A DNA stretch of 64,000 nt from Dipylidium caninum. Its lineage: Eukaryota; Platyhelminthes; Cestoda; Cyclophyllidea; Dipylidiidae. Numbering within the stretch: position 1 is the stretch's first letter; every line of letters begins with the position of its first letter. The notes under the pieces are model-generated. The model was not told the origin of the DNA, made no database searches, and saw only the letters and a list, made by a program, of their open reading frames with translations. The translations under genes were made by a program, and so were the position numbers. The stretch is taken from NCBI GenBank assembly GCA_017562135.1, contig QEYB01000062.1, positions 744,001 to 808,000 of the forward strand, given 5' to 3'. Positions 24,401 to 36,608 of this stretch are shown here, piece after piece.

Positions 24401-27400
24401 TTTAACTGCGCGGTTTACGGAGTCTGGCCGCCTGGCAGCGACACACGAATCGTGGCCTTCGTGTCAAGGCTCACCGGTTGGGGTCACAAATCAGTGTATA
24501 GCAAATCATGTTGACCTGATGAAATTAACCACCATCAAAATATAATCTAACAATCCCTTTTTTAAGGAGGTAACGTCCACCGTGCCTCGAATTCATGGAC
24601 GCTGAAACAAAGTCTCGGGTGTTCACCTCCAGGCAAACATTCCTTTGGGGGGTGGGAGGGGGAAGGAGAGGACGAAGGCGGGTGGGGACGGGGCAGTGGC
24701 TGTTCACCCACGTCGACTCAGAGCCCGTCTGGGCGAGGCGGTGCACCGGAAGGGGCTGGCAGTGTGCGGGAGGAGGAGGCGGCCGGTGCGGAGGCGACAT
24801 TGAACGGAACGGTGGTTAATGAGCGGACAAGGACCCTCAACACGACATGCGAGGGTTGTGTAGTCCACCTGCTGATCGCCCACTCCTCCAAAGGACATCG
24901 CTCACAGCGACCGCAGCGCAGCGGTGAAACGACCTGCTTGAGAGATCGTTAACATTTTCACCTCAACTCCATTCAACCCTGCTGAGGCGTTGGCCTTTAT
25001 TACCACCCGCCTCTTGCTCGACGAGTTCACTGGCTGTGGACAATTTATCCTCTCTCCATGCCCAAGGGTAGATGATACGGTGACCTTCGATGCCGATCTC
25101 CTCAGGACTTTGTCTAACAGAGGAACCGGATGTCGCGCGTCTCTCTGTTTATTTCCCGCAAAAAATACTGAATTCTTCATACAAACGGACACCCTTCAAC
25201 AAGGTGTCAAAAGCACCATATCTCAAACACGAGGACGGAGATCCGAAGTGCAGACACAGAGAGATAAGGGAGGGAGGGAGGGAAGCAAGGGAGGGAAATT
25301 GTTATCAGCGGATTTTTTTGTTGTAGATGATCAAGCGCTTCAACGTGGTGCCAGTCGGTCCGGAATCCACCGAGGCGACACTGCGAGCCCAAGGCGGCAT
25401 GGTGGAGGTGCGCTTTGCGTGGGCAAGTGGCTCGCAAGGCCCTCTGCCGAGGATTATGGGGCGTCTGTGCTGCAGCCTCCTGTCGGAAGACGCTCTCGAA
25501 GGTTGCATCTTGACTAGAGTGCTCAAGAGCGGCACCGAGGCCGTCATCACCGTCTTTCTGCCCGATGATGGCGAGTTCGGCCTGGAGGTGTACGCCTGCG
25601 ACCCCGGACGAGATGGTTCCTCCTACTTCGTTGTAAGTCGCCTCCCAGTGCTTCCTTCACTATGCCTCAAGGGCCCGAGTACCGCCATTCTCTCCTCCAT
25701 TTGGGCACCATCCCTGACCTCCTCAAGGCCACTCGTTTGTCCCACTGCAACAATCCCCTTTAAAGAGCATCAGCAGATAGAATGTGAACGGACTAAATCG
25801 TTTATGGGAAAACAACACCGAGTCCATGTTGTAGACCGATTTAGGAGACTTGAATGCCATTCCAGCTTGGAGATATGACAGGCGGGTCGATCCCGAAGAG
25901 TGTACAGGGCTTTCAAAACATGTCCGTTGCATTCACACACTGGTGTTCGCAGCAGGGACGGTTTAAAAAAGCGAAAGGGTGTCTTCGTTTTCGGGCGGGT
26001 GAATTTTGAATCGTTGAATCCCAGCTCCTGTCTCATTAGTGGCCACTGCGGCTCACTTCACCCTTTTATTGCCTCTTTCCCCAGCCTCAACCGAAGTGCA
26101 CAGCCAATTCGAGATTATTATCATCGCCATCATCATTATTACCATTGTATTTGGGTGTGGTTGGATGAGTTTGACCACTCAGGCGACGTGCGATTCACTC
26201 CTAAAACTGAAGTCATGGAGAGGGAATTCGTGCTGGTTAACTGCACGAGAAAACCTGTTTCCACAAGCCGCCCAAGCAATTTAACGGGCTCGTCGGCATG
26301 ATGCCAAACTTACCTGTGTCTAATCGCCCATTATTTGCGAGGAGGCTGCTGCTTGAACACCGAAACCCCTCATAAAATGAGAATTCCACAGTAACTAAGT
26401 GCGCCCAGTACCTCTGTTTTTTGCCGCTTGTCTGGATTTTTCTTAGTTCCCTCAATTCACAAAATTTGGCTTTTCACGAGCGAATGTTGCTTTCCGCCTC
26501 CAGCGACGGCCAAAAACCGGTGGGAAACTCCCTCAAACCCCGGTGCTGTCTCCCCACACCAAATGCAGGATGGCAAAGTTGCCAAAGCCCGATGAAATAG
26601 CGTCTAACTGGATTAAAGTCTCTTAGCACTTTTAGTCTCCGCTTTGGCAATCGAAGGCCCCATTCACCGAATAAAGAGGAAAGTGGGGGACTTAAAAGCT
26701 ACGCGGCTAACTCTCATTTGCTCAGCTTCAAGCCACAACCCGGAAGACAGAACAACGGGAAACCATGAAAGGCCATTTTTCACGCACATAATTAATGTGT
26801 TTCCCTCTGGCTTAAGGTGGCTCTCTCGAATTTGCCTGTCATTTATTTACTTTGGCGGTTGTCGAACTGGCCAAATTCTATGCCTCTTTCGGTGGGGCCT
26901 TTCGTGGGAAAGTTGGTGATCATGTGCTCCTCCCCACCCTGTGGACGACTAAGCCACCTCGCCGAGGCGCCTCTCCACTGACCCGAAGTCGTTTGGCCCT
27001 GTTGGGTCGCCTTTTCACGGGGTCTGCGGGGTTGCGGGGTTGCGGGTCGCCTTGTGCGTGTCGCCTCGTGCATTGGCTGGAAATAGGGCGTTAAAAGTGA
27101 TCCCCCACAGACCGAATTCCAGGGATTACAAAATAATCTCGTACTGCCATGGTACAGTTGACTAGTTCGTCTATTTTGGTCACTGAGGCACGCCACTTTG
27201 GTGAAAAGAATGCGACAATTGCCTGATGCACGAAGAGATAAGCATTATAGGAAAAGTAACATGGTCTAGACATCCATAGTCGTCTAACATTCCTTTCCTT
27301 TGTCTCATTACCAAAAAAGCCTCTTACAAGTGACACTCATAATGGCTCCAGATTCCGAATTTTGGCCTTGGTGACCATAATGTGGGTCTCATCTCAGTGG

Positions 27401-29058
27401 AGTTGATAATAGTGGATAAGGAAACCGCGTCAACGAAAGAATTCGTTACTTTTGTAAACATTGTACACTTTGCCTATCTGTTGCACGTTTGGCCTCCGCT
27501 CATCTCTCCCCATCAATCCACAACCTCGCACGTGCAGTAGCTTTCTGTGAGTAGCCGAACGAGACATCAACTCGGCTTTAATAGCAGCGAAAGAAATTTT
27601 AGACTTTCAAAGTCCGCAATCACCTTGGAAAGTTAAATTCCAGAACCCTCCAAGACCCCAGCCCCACCGCGAGTAATTCTTACCTACATGACAGTGAGGC
27701 ATCTTCAGTACACGAATGCCCCTATGATACAATACGCAAGCACTTGGAGTATGTCCTAGGCACATATCAATCCGTGGTGAAAAGCGCATAGGGCAGAAAA
27801 TTTAGGCTGAAAGGGCGGAACGATTAGACAGGGCTAGGAAAGAGGATAAGATGTTTTGGTAAGGCCCCAGGCCAGAGAGGAGACAGAATCATAACAGATA
27901 AACCAGGTGAATTGGTTATTATTAAAAGTTAAAAATGGAATTATTCAATTCTCCAGATATGGCAATACCTTATCATCTCGGAGGCTCCTTCGCCGGTGCG
28001 TGGATTGCCTGATTTGCCAGCAGGCTACCTGGGCCCGGCGGCCAGATTCTACGAGCTCGGGCTGGAGGTGGTCAGCCATCCTGATCCCTTCATCCACGCT
28101 GATGCATCTGAGCTGCGAATTCAACTGGCGTACCAACCGCAGCGCCCCTTGAAGATGATGGCTCAGCTCATATTCGCTTCGCGCGGCACCAGCGAGGACT
28201 ACTCACAAATGGTCAGTAGAGTGTTTTTCCTTGGAACTTGATTGTTCAAACCGCCATTCACGACGGGGGCGAGTGGATTAGAGGCGATAAAATGAGGTTT
28301 TCTTACTCGAAGAACTTCCACTTGGTGAAAGCGAGATAAGAAAATCACAATTAATAACGAGCAGGTAACCGTTGTGGAGAATAAGTCTGTGAGAGGCGGT
28401 CTCGATCGTAGTCTATCCCTCCTAAATAGGAATGATTCCTTAGCATTTTGGCAGTTTTTGTTGGGAGACCAAAAGTACTGCCTAGAGAGGTCACGATAAG
28501 AAAGAAGTGGGAATTAATGCTCAATAAGTACACCCTCACTATTTTAAGGTGCTCCAACAAATGCGTCTGGGTCAGATCTACTTCCTGGTGCGCATCCCTC
28601 GCCTCGGCTTCTTCAAGTTGCAAATATACGCCCTACCCGAGGGTGACCGGGACGACTCATTGCCAGGCGTCTACAATTACCTCATTGAGGCTAGTAAGGC
28701 CACTCACCGGATGCGCGGCCAGTTGATGCCTTTCCCGCAGCAGTTCGCGCATTGGCGGCGCAGCGGATGCTACCTCGACACGCCCACAGAGGGCATTTTG
28801 GGTCTGGACGCCAACGGTCGTCTAATGGCCAACCCGCCGGCTGAAATAGCCTTCTGCCTCGCCGTTCCGAGTGCGCATACTGTTGCGGTGGTGGTTGATG
28901 AAGACTGGACTTATCTCGAGGCCCGAGGCGACCGCTGGGAGGGCAGCGTGGCCATGAGAGCCCACTGGGGTCGCCAATCAAAACTCTCCGTGTGTGCCTC
29001 TTACTCCCAACATGATTCAAGCTTCAGCACGTTGTTGGAGTACTCACTGGCGCGTTGA
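3465..29058 (+). CDS. KY: Kyphoscoliosis peptidase / hillarin-like protein (5' end missing)
   Basis: Exons read by hand: 3465-3855, 8627-8955, 12883-13050, 13657-13857, 14002-14071, 16760-17019, 17888-18150, 20301-20607, 21327-21538, 22838-23126, 25327-25632, 27957-28211 and 28549-29058 (stop TGA). Every junction has AG/GT and matching phase, giving 1,186 residues. KY/hillarin proteins are cytoskeletal scaffolds with a transglutaminase-like core and beta-sandwich KY (W180) repeats; KY works at the muscle Z-disc and hillarin in neurons and cytokinesis. Order here: one KY module (about residues 1-190, with GPSWLHTRHYG and then GEYGFDIYA...CQYLVHY); a low-complexity linker (about 190-390) with an acidic stretch; the family lead-in (VDEHAMA, residue 478 on); the core with HSWNAV (His about 593) and LVDCHW (Asp about 608); then four KY-type modules, including SHPDPFIHADASELRIQ and the C-terminal LLEYSLAR. 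The nucleophile Cys appears to be Ser (GKSTYAQIF, about residue 550), so it may be catalytically dead. Introns reach 4.8 kb. Family call is firm; the five linker-region exons are less certain than the rest, and a tandem pair of genes is a weaker alternative. Confidence 0.92.
10144..10164 (+). repeat. (CT)n microsatellite in KY intron
   Basis: A short pyrimidine dinucleotide run lies within the intron 8956-12882. It has no other feature around it. Confidence 0.8.
17888..20607 (+). other. KY: Transglutaminase-like core of the KY protein (two exons)
   Basis: Exons 17888-18150 and 20301-20607 join in phase (CG|T gives Arg) and carry the whole fold. The His of the triad is the CAC codon at 20395-20397 (HSWNAV). 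The Asp is in the codon at 20440-20442 (LVDCHW). At the nucleophile position the family normally has G-x-C-x-G-Y-A; here the sequence reads GKS-TYA, with TCG (Ser) at 18116-18118 and one residue fewer. A Cys follows a little later (FQTLC), but it lies at the other conserved Cys position of the helix and not at the nucleophile. The peptide is otherwise well conserved, so decay is unlikely. Confidence 0.8.
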
Positions 29059-29426
29059 GACCAAATTTGAGCTCCTTCATCGAGACCCATGCTGTTATTT
29101 TTCTACACGTGCGTATGCTGCTGCCTTACCTCGCACACGCACCCACAGTCAATCTCTCGCGGCCTTATATATGTACCCACGCCAACACATGCGCACGCAG
29201 ACACTTGGAGCAACCCCTCCCCAGCCCCGCCCCGCCCCGCATCCCTCCCTTTCCTTCTGCCTCTCTCTCTCTTTCTCTCTCCCTCCGAACGAACGAACGA
29301 ACGCCTTTCTCCCTCACCAGCCTGCCTCCAGAATCCAGTTTACCGACTGCTGTTGTAATTACTATTTATCGCGCCTTTTGAGACGCCATCAACGTAGTGA
29401 TTTCTTCCTTATCTATCGGCAACACA

Positions 29427-29456
29427 ATATATATATATATACATATATACGTATAT
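29427..29456 (+). repeat. (AT)n tract
   Basis: A slightly interrupted AT dinucleotide run (TATATATATATACATATATAC) lies in the presumed 3' UTR of the KY gene. Confidence 0.85.
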
Positions 29457-29560
29457 TTACGATTTTCCGTCCCCCCCCCCCTCGGGTGACAGATGAATGA
29501 TGGCGGGGAGCGTGTGCAGTAGTAGATTCGACATTACTGTACGCACTTAATCTAAGAACG

Positions 29561-29566
29561 AATAAA
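29561..29566 (+). other. Polyadenylation signal AATAAA (KY gene)
   Basis: This is the first canonical AATAAA hexamer noticed downstream of the KY stop codon on the same strand. It fits a 3' UTR of roughly 0.5 kb. No transcript evidence is available. Confidence 0.45.
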
Positions 29567-30238
29567 CACAAACAACTTAACCAACGCGTGACGCGAGGGG
29601 TGTCCGAGTGTTGAGAGGCAGGGAGGAATATTCCATTGTTAGGAAAGCGCTGACAATGTTCACATTCGGAGCTGCTGTTCCAGATGAGAGGGCGACAAGC
29701 TCGAGGATATTAATTAGATACCAAAAAGGAAAGTTAATGAGAAGCATGAGTCAATTCCGACAAAAAGGTGTCATTTGTTATCTGGGGCCGGGCCGACGTG
29801 AAAAGCATCGCCCGTGTGGCGTACACATCCTGCGGCCGCAAGGCATAGACGCAAAAGATCCTACGATCGACAGTAGCATTTCTGACACGCAATCTTCCAA
29901 GGAGCATCAGATTGCAAGGAAGTCGAAAGTGGTGATAACAAAATTGACAATAAATAGAGGAAACATCGTTCAGGAGCAAGTGAAATGACGACTCAGAGTT
30001 ATGGGGAGAGGCGAATTAATCAAGGAAGCAGAAAATGTAACTCATAGGTCACGCACAATTACGTCCAAGTGTTCACGAGATGGACAACAAATAACCCCGA
30101 AAAAAAAAATGTCTGTGTCAGTAAAGCTGACGACAAAAAAACGAGTGAGTGTGGGAAAAACTCGGTATAATTACAAAGAAATAACAAATGATAGGTGCCA
30201 AACAATTCCAGTGGAAGGGGAAATGCTGATGTACTGCT

Positions 30239-32066
30239 TCATTCTTCAGCCTCGGTGAGTGAGTGCACTGAGGGAGGTTCATTTAAATCCTTCGTGTGAG
30301 TGGGCTCTGACCTCGCGGCCACATGGCTCGGGTAGTGATGCCAAATTCCCCAACAAAAGCCGAGAAAGTCCAGTGCGATGGTGACGACGATAACAAATAC
30401 AGCACCAAGCAGCCATGTACTCTGGTAGATGAGCCACACGAGCGGATTCAGAACAGCAGCTATATTCAGAGTTGCCGAATACCAATGCAAGTTTTTAGTT
30501 TCCAAAACCAGCTGTCCTGATCCTGTGGGAAAATTCTGCAAATGTAAATGGCATTACTTGAAAGGAATGAAAATGTTCGCTAAACCATCGGTTTAATTTG
30601 CCCTACATTGGCCAAAATCAACAAGGCTCGTAAGGAAGATGGAAAAAAATGAAAAAAAAAGCGAAGAAAAGTGCACGAATGGCATAAGTTTTCGTCATCC
30701 AACTCGGATATTTTAAAAACACAAGAATGTATTGGCAATTAAAGAATTTAAGTGAAAACGAATACTACCACGTTTAGAGATTTTCAAAGAGAAAAAAGAG
30801 CAAGGATAAAGTGGAAACTCATACCCGATTATCGTAGTAGTTCTTCGAGAAAACGACGCGGAGAATCTGCGCCTTCTTGCAGAAATTAAAGAGATAAAGT
30901 GGGGCATACAATAATGTATCCATGGTGTCTATCAACCAAGGCCGATATACAGGCAGAATCTGAAGTGAGAACAAAACCAATTAAAATAAAACCGTTAAGG
31001 CACTTAGGCATGGTCATTACTACTCTAACTTACCGTATCCGAAAAGGTAGTTGAATAGTTTCCATTCAGTGAATATAAGTGCAGTCGCACAGAAGACATG
31101 CCTAGAGACAAAAGAATGTACCGCAACTAACAGATTAATTTAGACGAGCACATTTGAATATGGCAAAAGGGCTAAAATTTGGATATGAGTTTACTGTAAG
31201 AAGCGCTTTATGTATTGCTTGGTAGGTCCGGCGTTATGATAAAATCTGCCACCACAAACCGGCGTCAGTGTTATAGTTGAGTGACTAAAATATGTTTTAA
31301 GGATATTGAACACCTAACCTAACGCAAATTGACGGGAAAAACCCTTCTATTCGTGAATACAGTATACAGCATAGTAAACCCAAATAAAATCCCAAAGGAA
31401 AGGGTTTAAGGCTAATAAAATACATGGACACACATAATGTTCCGCGCAGAAAAGTGGGGTAATTAAATAAACACACTAACAGAACGAACTCACCAACATG
31501 ACGATTGTCGGGCGAGTCGGGAATGGAAATAAGCAGGTTGATCTCATACGCCTGACCAGGTGAAAAGAACTGCCAAGATATCAAATCCGTCTGTTTATGG
31601 GGGGTTGAAATGATGACCAATAACGACAAAATCGAGACTCTGTGTAGCATTAAATCGATATCAGAAGAACGAACGTTTTTTTAGCGGTAAGATTTACGAT
31701 TTAAAAAAAAAGTATAGTGAAGATAAAATGTCTATCACTGTAGCTCTATTGGATGGCAGTCGTTGAATAAGAATTTCGCTACTTAAAGGGTTGACTTACG
31801 GAAGAACCGTAGTCAGAGAGACTAAATACATCTGTGGAATACACATGTCCACGCTTTTCAGACGCGCTAAATCAGCAGATGTGATCCGGAAGCCGAATAA
31901 ACTTACATTAAGCTAAGATGAATTTCGTGTACGTGATTTATATTGGGAACGTATACGTGGCAAATAATGAAGAATGCGAGCGAAGCCGAGAGCACAAAGA
32001 GAGCTTGAAGTAGAAGAAAGTAACCCAATTTGGGAATAGCGTTGGAAAGCATGGCTCCTGCATATA
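30239..32066 (-). CDS. BSCL2: Seipin (ER lipid-droplet assembly protein)
   Basis: Exons in transcript order: 32066-31907, 31866-31800, 31569-31494, 31101-31034, 30959-30825, 30535-30239. All phases match. From the ATG at 32052-32050 this gives 262 residues. Seipin forms ring oligomers in the ER membrane at lipid-droplet contact sites and organises triglyceride droplets. Visible features: N-terminal membrane segment (about residues 9-32) followed by YVPNINHVHEI, the equivalent of the family's YMPxxSH motif; the lumenal beta-sandwich with the diagnostic GQAYEINLLISIPDSPDNR, matching the GQPY...LPESP signature; the WLIDTMDTLLYAPLYLF helix that inserts into membranes; a C-terminal membrane segment (about 195-225) and a short hydrophilic tail. 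Introns are 289, 74, 392, 230 and 40 nt. The first exon opens with two bases of an earlier codon, so either the 5' UTR is spliced or extra N-terminal residues come from upstream. Human seipin is longer mainly through its termini. Confidence 0.93.
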
Positions 32067-32171
32067 CTATAATGAATAATATAAATACCAAGTCGGTAAT
32101 ATAAGTGAGTAAAAGTAATCAGTAGAATGTAGGAAGGCAGGAATAGCTAAAAAGGCATAAAGCAACAATAC

Positions 32172-32847
32172 CGCTGGCCTTCTATATCCATCAGGTTGAT
32201 TTTGTGATAAAATTTCCCTGTACAAAATGCTTCCACAATGCCCCATACAACAAATCGAAGCAAGAGGCTTAAGAACGTAACAAAGGCAGTGATTTTAACT
32301 ATGATACTCGTGAATGGTCTATTCATATTGTTTTAAGAATACACACAAGTTTGCTAATTTATAAAAGATGTTCATTAGATAAGGTTCGGTAACATCGTAA
32401 AACGAACAAAGAACTCAGGAAATGGATTGAAAGGACTAGTGTACATTTATGCTGTTGCCAATACCCAAATCTACGAATGAAATTGGTATGTCGCCCCTAT
32501 TTGGAACATATTAAGGTAGAGTAAAAGCAGGGGTCTTGGTGGCGGATACGGATTGACATTCAGTTTGCCTTAAAACAAGAAATAAATCTGTTGCCGGTTC
32601 TTAATTAAATTTCAGACACAAAAGACAGCTTATCCAACTATCCTTACTTACATAAGAGGTGAATAAATATAAACTCGTTGCAATTATCACCCAAACGACA
32701 TAAGAAAAATCAAAAGTAAATTGCAAAACCGCATAAATATATGGCAAATAATGGGTAACACAGATTGGTAGGGGAAAAGCAGAAACATGCAGAACTTTCA
32801 GTGTTCCACGCAAAAAATTGGAGAGGCTAAACAGATTAATGAGAATC
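32172..32847 (-). other. Unassigned hydrophobic exon candidates upstream of seipin
   Basis: Two stretches look coding on the minus strand. The first, 32847-32652, has a good acceptor (TTACAG), a strong donor (GTAAGT) and a very hydrophobic translation (for example YVVWVIIATSLYLFTSY). The second, 32326-32172, starts with an ATG (MNRPFTSIIVKITAFVTFL) and ends at a GTATTG donor in phase 2. The seipin exon at 32066 needs phase 1, so the second stretch does not join it directly. They may be 5' exons of seipin through an exon not found, or part of a separate multi-pass membrane protein. No family was recognised. Confidence 0.3.
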
Positions 32848-35072
32848 CTGTAATATAACTACCGAGACGCGCCCCAGATAACACTAGATTCGTGCAAGAG
32901 GCACTACGAGATAGCGAAATCTACGACAGCGCTGATAAGCAGGAGCCAATAGGAAACCTGCAGTATAAAATAGCCAATAGGTAAATTGAGTTTATTTCGC
33001 CAATACCGGAATAAAACTACTTGACATTCTACTTTGTTCAACAGGCTCTAAGACCACTTTCATAGACGCGGGATCACTGATTTCCATATTGTAGCGATGT
33101 TTAAAAGGTTATGACTGCTTCATCATACTCGGATGCCATCCACCATGGAGAGGATTACGCGCATACCGGATCTTATACATAAAGCAAGGTGCAAAATTCA
33201 TTATTAGAATATTAAACCGCCTCGTGAAATGTCCTGTCCCAATGATAACGGGCCGTGTTAAACTCTAGTCTGATTGAACAGAAGGCGACTAACCATATTA
33301 GTCATCGTTTCAGTGTCACGAGACTGAATAGTCCAGCTGGCAAACAATGCCAATCTTTAGTCACTAACGTGCGGTACTAACAGAGGTTTGCAGCACGATT
33401 AAATGATATATCATTGGCGGAAATTTACACCGAAGTTATTGGCCAAATCATGACATTTCCCCAATTATTTGGAGTGCAATCTCAAATGCCACACAGCAAT
33501 GGTATAAAAGCCGGTCGCACGATACCACCAAGGGTAATACGAACACACAGAACCCTGGATCATTTATAGGTATTATAATGACTGCCAATGTGAAGACTAT
33601 CCAGTCATATAATCCCAGTTTATTACCTGCATCTCAACTTTAATATAGCTTCTTGTCACCTGTATCCAATTTGGTCAAACCTCTCGGCCTCATTCCCACC
33701 ATAATAATGAGCAGTAATAACGGAACCGTTTTCATTACCGCGATGCACTATCTGCATGTTAAATACCCATTAAAATCATTAGAATTACGTCCACGGAGGA
33801 GAGGCGCTTCAAGAATATATGCATTTGTAGCGCCGGGAAGATTTGATGACTGGGGGTTCTGCCATCAGCTCTGAGTAATAATCGGCAATCTTTGGGCGGT
33901 ATACTTCATATTTAGATAATTTTACTCGCATGAGGCTGGAAACTGATGATCTACCAATACCGAAGCACGCAGCGGAAGTCAGTGCTGCTATAAATTTTAT
34001 TATTTTTAATTATGTTGTGTGCTATGACGCAAGCTCCAAGTGGATCGTCGCACATTATCGGCAGCAAAATAAAGTTTTAAGGCTGGGTTTATCCGCCTTA
34101 TTGATATTTGAGGCCACTAGGACTTGAATGATGTCGCAATCGATAGCTAAGTGCGCCTGCCACTATATCCAAGCATTCATGTCCAACGGGCTTAGTTCTC
34201 ATGTAGAGTTCTTGAACTGATTACTCTTCGGCCGGTATAGATTATACCACCTTAATGGGGCTGCGGATGTAAGAGTTTATTAGCAACGTTCCTATTTGTT
34301 AACCGCCCTACAATGCATTTCTTCGTCTACGTATATAATTAACAAGATATAATTTCAGGTATTATTGGGCTTATTACATTAAAGGCATTGGGCTGCGATT
34401 GTTCGGTTGAGCGGCGACACGTTAAGTGTGTTTTCCTTATCTGCCAGTTGATTATTCAGGTTACCGTCGCATCAGCGCTTATTTTATTTTTCAAGGACGG
34501 ACCTGTCTAGATGATGGGTAAACGTCACTTCCGCACCAAACAAACCTCTCTTTTTGGGAGCGAAAACGAAGTGGAACCACCGGACACTCCCTCATTGTCA
34601 CTTACATCATCAAGTATTTTTGCTTTATAAATGTTTATAGCGACAGTGATGGGTCACCGTCTCCCCAAGTCGACTCATTATGGAGATTGGTGGAAACCTG
34701 CCGAAGCTTCCGAGGTTTTTGTTCTTTACATTATTTAGAGTACGTAGAAGAAACCCTCACATTTCGGTCGCATTTGCTCCTCTAACTATTCCTCCAATAT
34801 GAATGAAATTGCGGTAAAGTGGATTCAGAATTCGATCTTTTTAACCTAGGGATTTCAAAACGCTGGGGCAGAAGCAAATACCAAAAAAAGCGGTAAGGAT
34901 TTGAAAGAACTATCGCTTCTAGTCTCCATCTTAATACTTATGTCAGATCACACCATATGTTCTATTTAATTTCGGGAAATGATTTCTCTCATTTTGTAAA
35001 CATTTTGTTCAAAAACAAGCATACAATATCAATCTTATATTTAACTTTAACCTACCCAATTTTTTTCCATAG
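32848..35072. other. Intergenic AT-rich spacer
   Basis: No exon, RNA gene or recognisable repeat was found. The open stretches near 33653-33874 and 33930-34127 have no splice context and no family resemblance. The stretch separates the minus-strand seipin region from the plus-strand gene at 35.1 kb, so it probably holds divergent promoters. No specific site could be assigned. Confidence 0.5.
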
Positions 35073-35107
35073 AAACGGTAACCACAAACAATAATTCATC
35101 GGAAAAA

Positions 35108-36608
35108 ATGGAAGCAATTCCTGGAGTCAGCCATACGGTACGTAGATTTTCTGTTGGTGCAGTTGTACACAACTCATAATTTTAGACAGAAGTTTCAAAA
35201 TTCAAAGAGGGTTTTGACAATCTGAGACTTGCTGATAATGATATAATAGAAGAGGCCAAAAATAGGGCTATAGAGCGTAAATTGCTTAAGGAAGATCAGA
35301 AAAACAGCGATAAACCCACTAACTCCTCCTACCTGTCCGAATTGGAAAATAATTTGCTGCAAAAATATGCCGGAACCTGCGACAGTCCTACGAAATTGAG
35401 TCAATCAAGTGGTGTTGAATTAACTAGACCGCCGAAACTCGACTCGTGCGAGGCAAAGAAGGACTTTTTAGAACGTAGGATGACCGAAAGACCTCCAGTT
35501 ACGCACACTGTTAGACCACCATGGTATATCGAAGAGAAGATTGAGTCTACACCTACTGTCTTCCGACCACAAAAAAAACCTGAAACTGAAAGGAAGTGGA
35601 GTTTCCAACGGACATGCAATCAGATTGATTTTCCCTGTTATACTGCGGAGGAAATGCGTGTGAGTTTTCTTCCATTATCAAAGTGAATCCTGAATATGGT
35701 TAAAATTACAACCAATCCATATTGGATTTCATAGAAGTAATAGCTATACACTAAATGGTAAATATCACTGCAATCGTGCCGGTGATAAAGGTGTATCTTG
35801 AATAAAATATCCTTTAGGTCGTCCGTATAAAAGTCGTCTTAAATGTTCCCTTTACAACTGTGGAGTTTGCGGGTGGATCTCGTATTGCATCTGACCTTAT
35901 GGCTTTTACTGACATATAGTTGCGTGTAGTGAAAATGAAGGTGTTGTTGCATGAAAGATAAGACAATGGGATATCGCTTTACAGAAAGAGCACAAAAAGC
36001 AAAACCCCTTAATATGATAAAATTATTGATTAAGAGAAATGTGATAAAATCAGTTTGTCATCTGATTTGTAATTTCTGAAGGAGGCCCGGCCGACAATGG
36101 TAGAGTCGAGGAACACAAAGTGCACGTGGATGCCGAGTTTGGCACCTAACTTTTTTACTACGAGCCAGATCGGGAAGTCGTCAACTCTTCACAGATCAAG
36201 TAGCGCGTCCGATGAAAAAAATGAGACCTCTGTTACACCGCCTTCCCATCGTGTGGTAAGTTAAACCTTGACGAGTTAGTGAACTCTACTGCTGATTGAG
36301 TGAGAAACAGTAATCTGTTTTCTGGAATGCGTAATAGACGAATTGTTTAAGGGAACCACTTTCTCCAACAGGGCAGTCCGAATTAGAATTAATTTCTTTT
36401 GTTGAGGCTATGAAGTGGAAATGCTGAGCAAAAAGTATACTTAATTGGGGCGAGTCGCCATAAGAATAGAGGTCCTCAAAGGCATGATTAGATGCAGCCT
36501 CTCCGAAGTCGGACGGGCATCACTCACTTTGGTGTGTATTATCTGCTATTTTAGGATAACAGCCCTCCACCCTACCCGAAGGTTCCGGCACCGTATGCCA
36601 TGGACTGA
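35108..36608 (+). CDS. Uncharacterised hydrophilic protein with PPPY tail
   Basis: Four exons in phase: 35073-35137 (ATG at 35108), 35186-35659, 36082-36255, 36555-36608 (TGA), giving 243 residues if that ATG is the start. The reading frame also extends upstream to the TTTCCATAG acceptor at 35072, so a longer N-terminus or an untranslated first exon is possible. The protein is polar with no signal peptide or membrane segment. It begins with a charged, helix-prone stretch (NDIIEEAKNRAIERKLLKED), has a Trp/Pro centre (VRPPWYIEEKIESTPTVFRP), a Ser-rich stretch (TLHRSSSASDEKNE), and ends in DNSPPPYPKVPAPYAMD. The PPPY is a PPxY motif of the kind bound by WW domains. I recognise no family. Splice signals at all junctions and consistent phases argue for a real gene. 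It is tail to tail with ORC2, with about 310 bp between stop codons. Confidence 0.6.

Larger units (their letters stand above)
29059..30238. other. KY 3' UTR and tail-to-tail spacer to seipin
   Basis: After the KY stop come pyrimidine-rich sequence, a (GAAC)n run near 29286-29303, an (AT)n tract at 29427-29456 and a canonical AATAAA at 29561-29566, about 500 nt from the stop. The AT-rich composition begins about here and persists through the next three genes. Two consecutive open stretches at 29608-29988 and 30001-30258 show no recognisable domain and are not called as genes. Confidence 0.6.

Noticed and set aside
26085..26160. Possible KY exon after a strong CCTCTTTCCCCAG acceptor
   Set aside because: It was not needed once the exon at 27957 was found to join 25632 in phase with a WQYLI motif. 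The candidate reads mostly ATT/ATC repeats without KY features.
29608..30258. Two consecutive plus-strand open frames of 126 and 85 codons between the KY gene and seipin
   Set aside because: They have no recognisable domain, lie downstream of the KY polyadenylation signal, and have ordinary AT-rich composition. The second partly overlaps the antisense end of seipin.
31800..31866. Alternative frame through the second seipin exon (reading SVDMCIPQMYLVSLTTVLP)
   Set aside because: It looks superficially like seipin but ends in the wrong phase for the next exon. The chosen frame, ending in STDVFSLSDYGSS, uses the strong GTAAGT donor and fits both neighbours.
33653..34127. Two small plus-strand open frames in the 33-34 kb spacer
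   Set aside because: They have no acceptor/donor context in phase and no similarity to known proteins; their lengths fit chance expectation.
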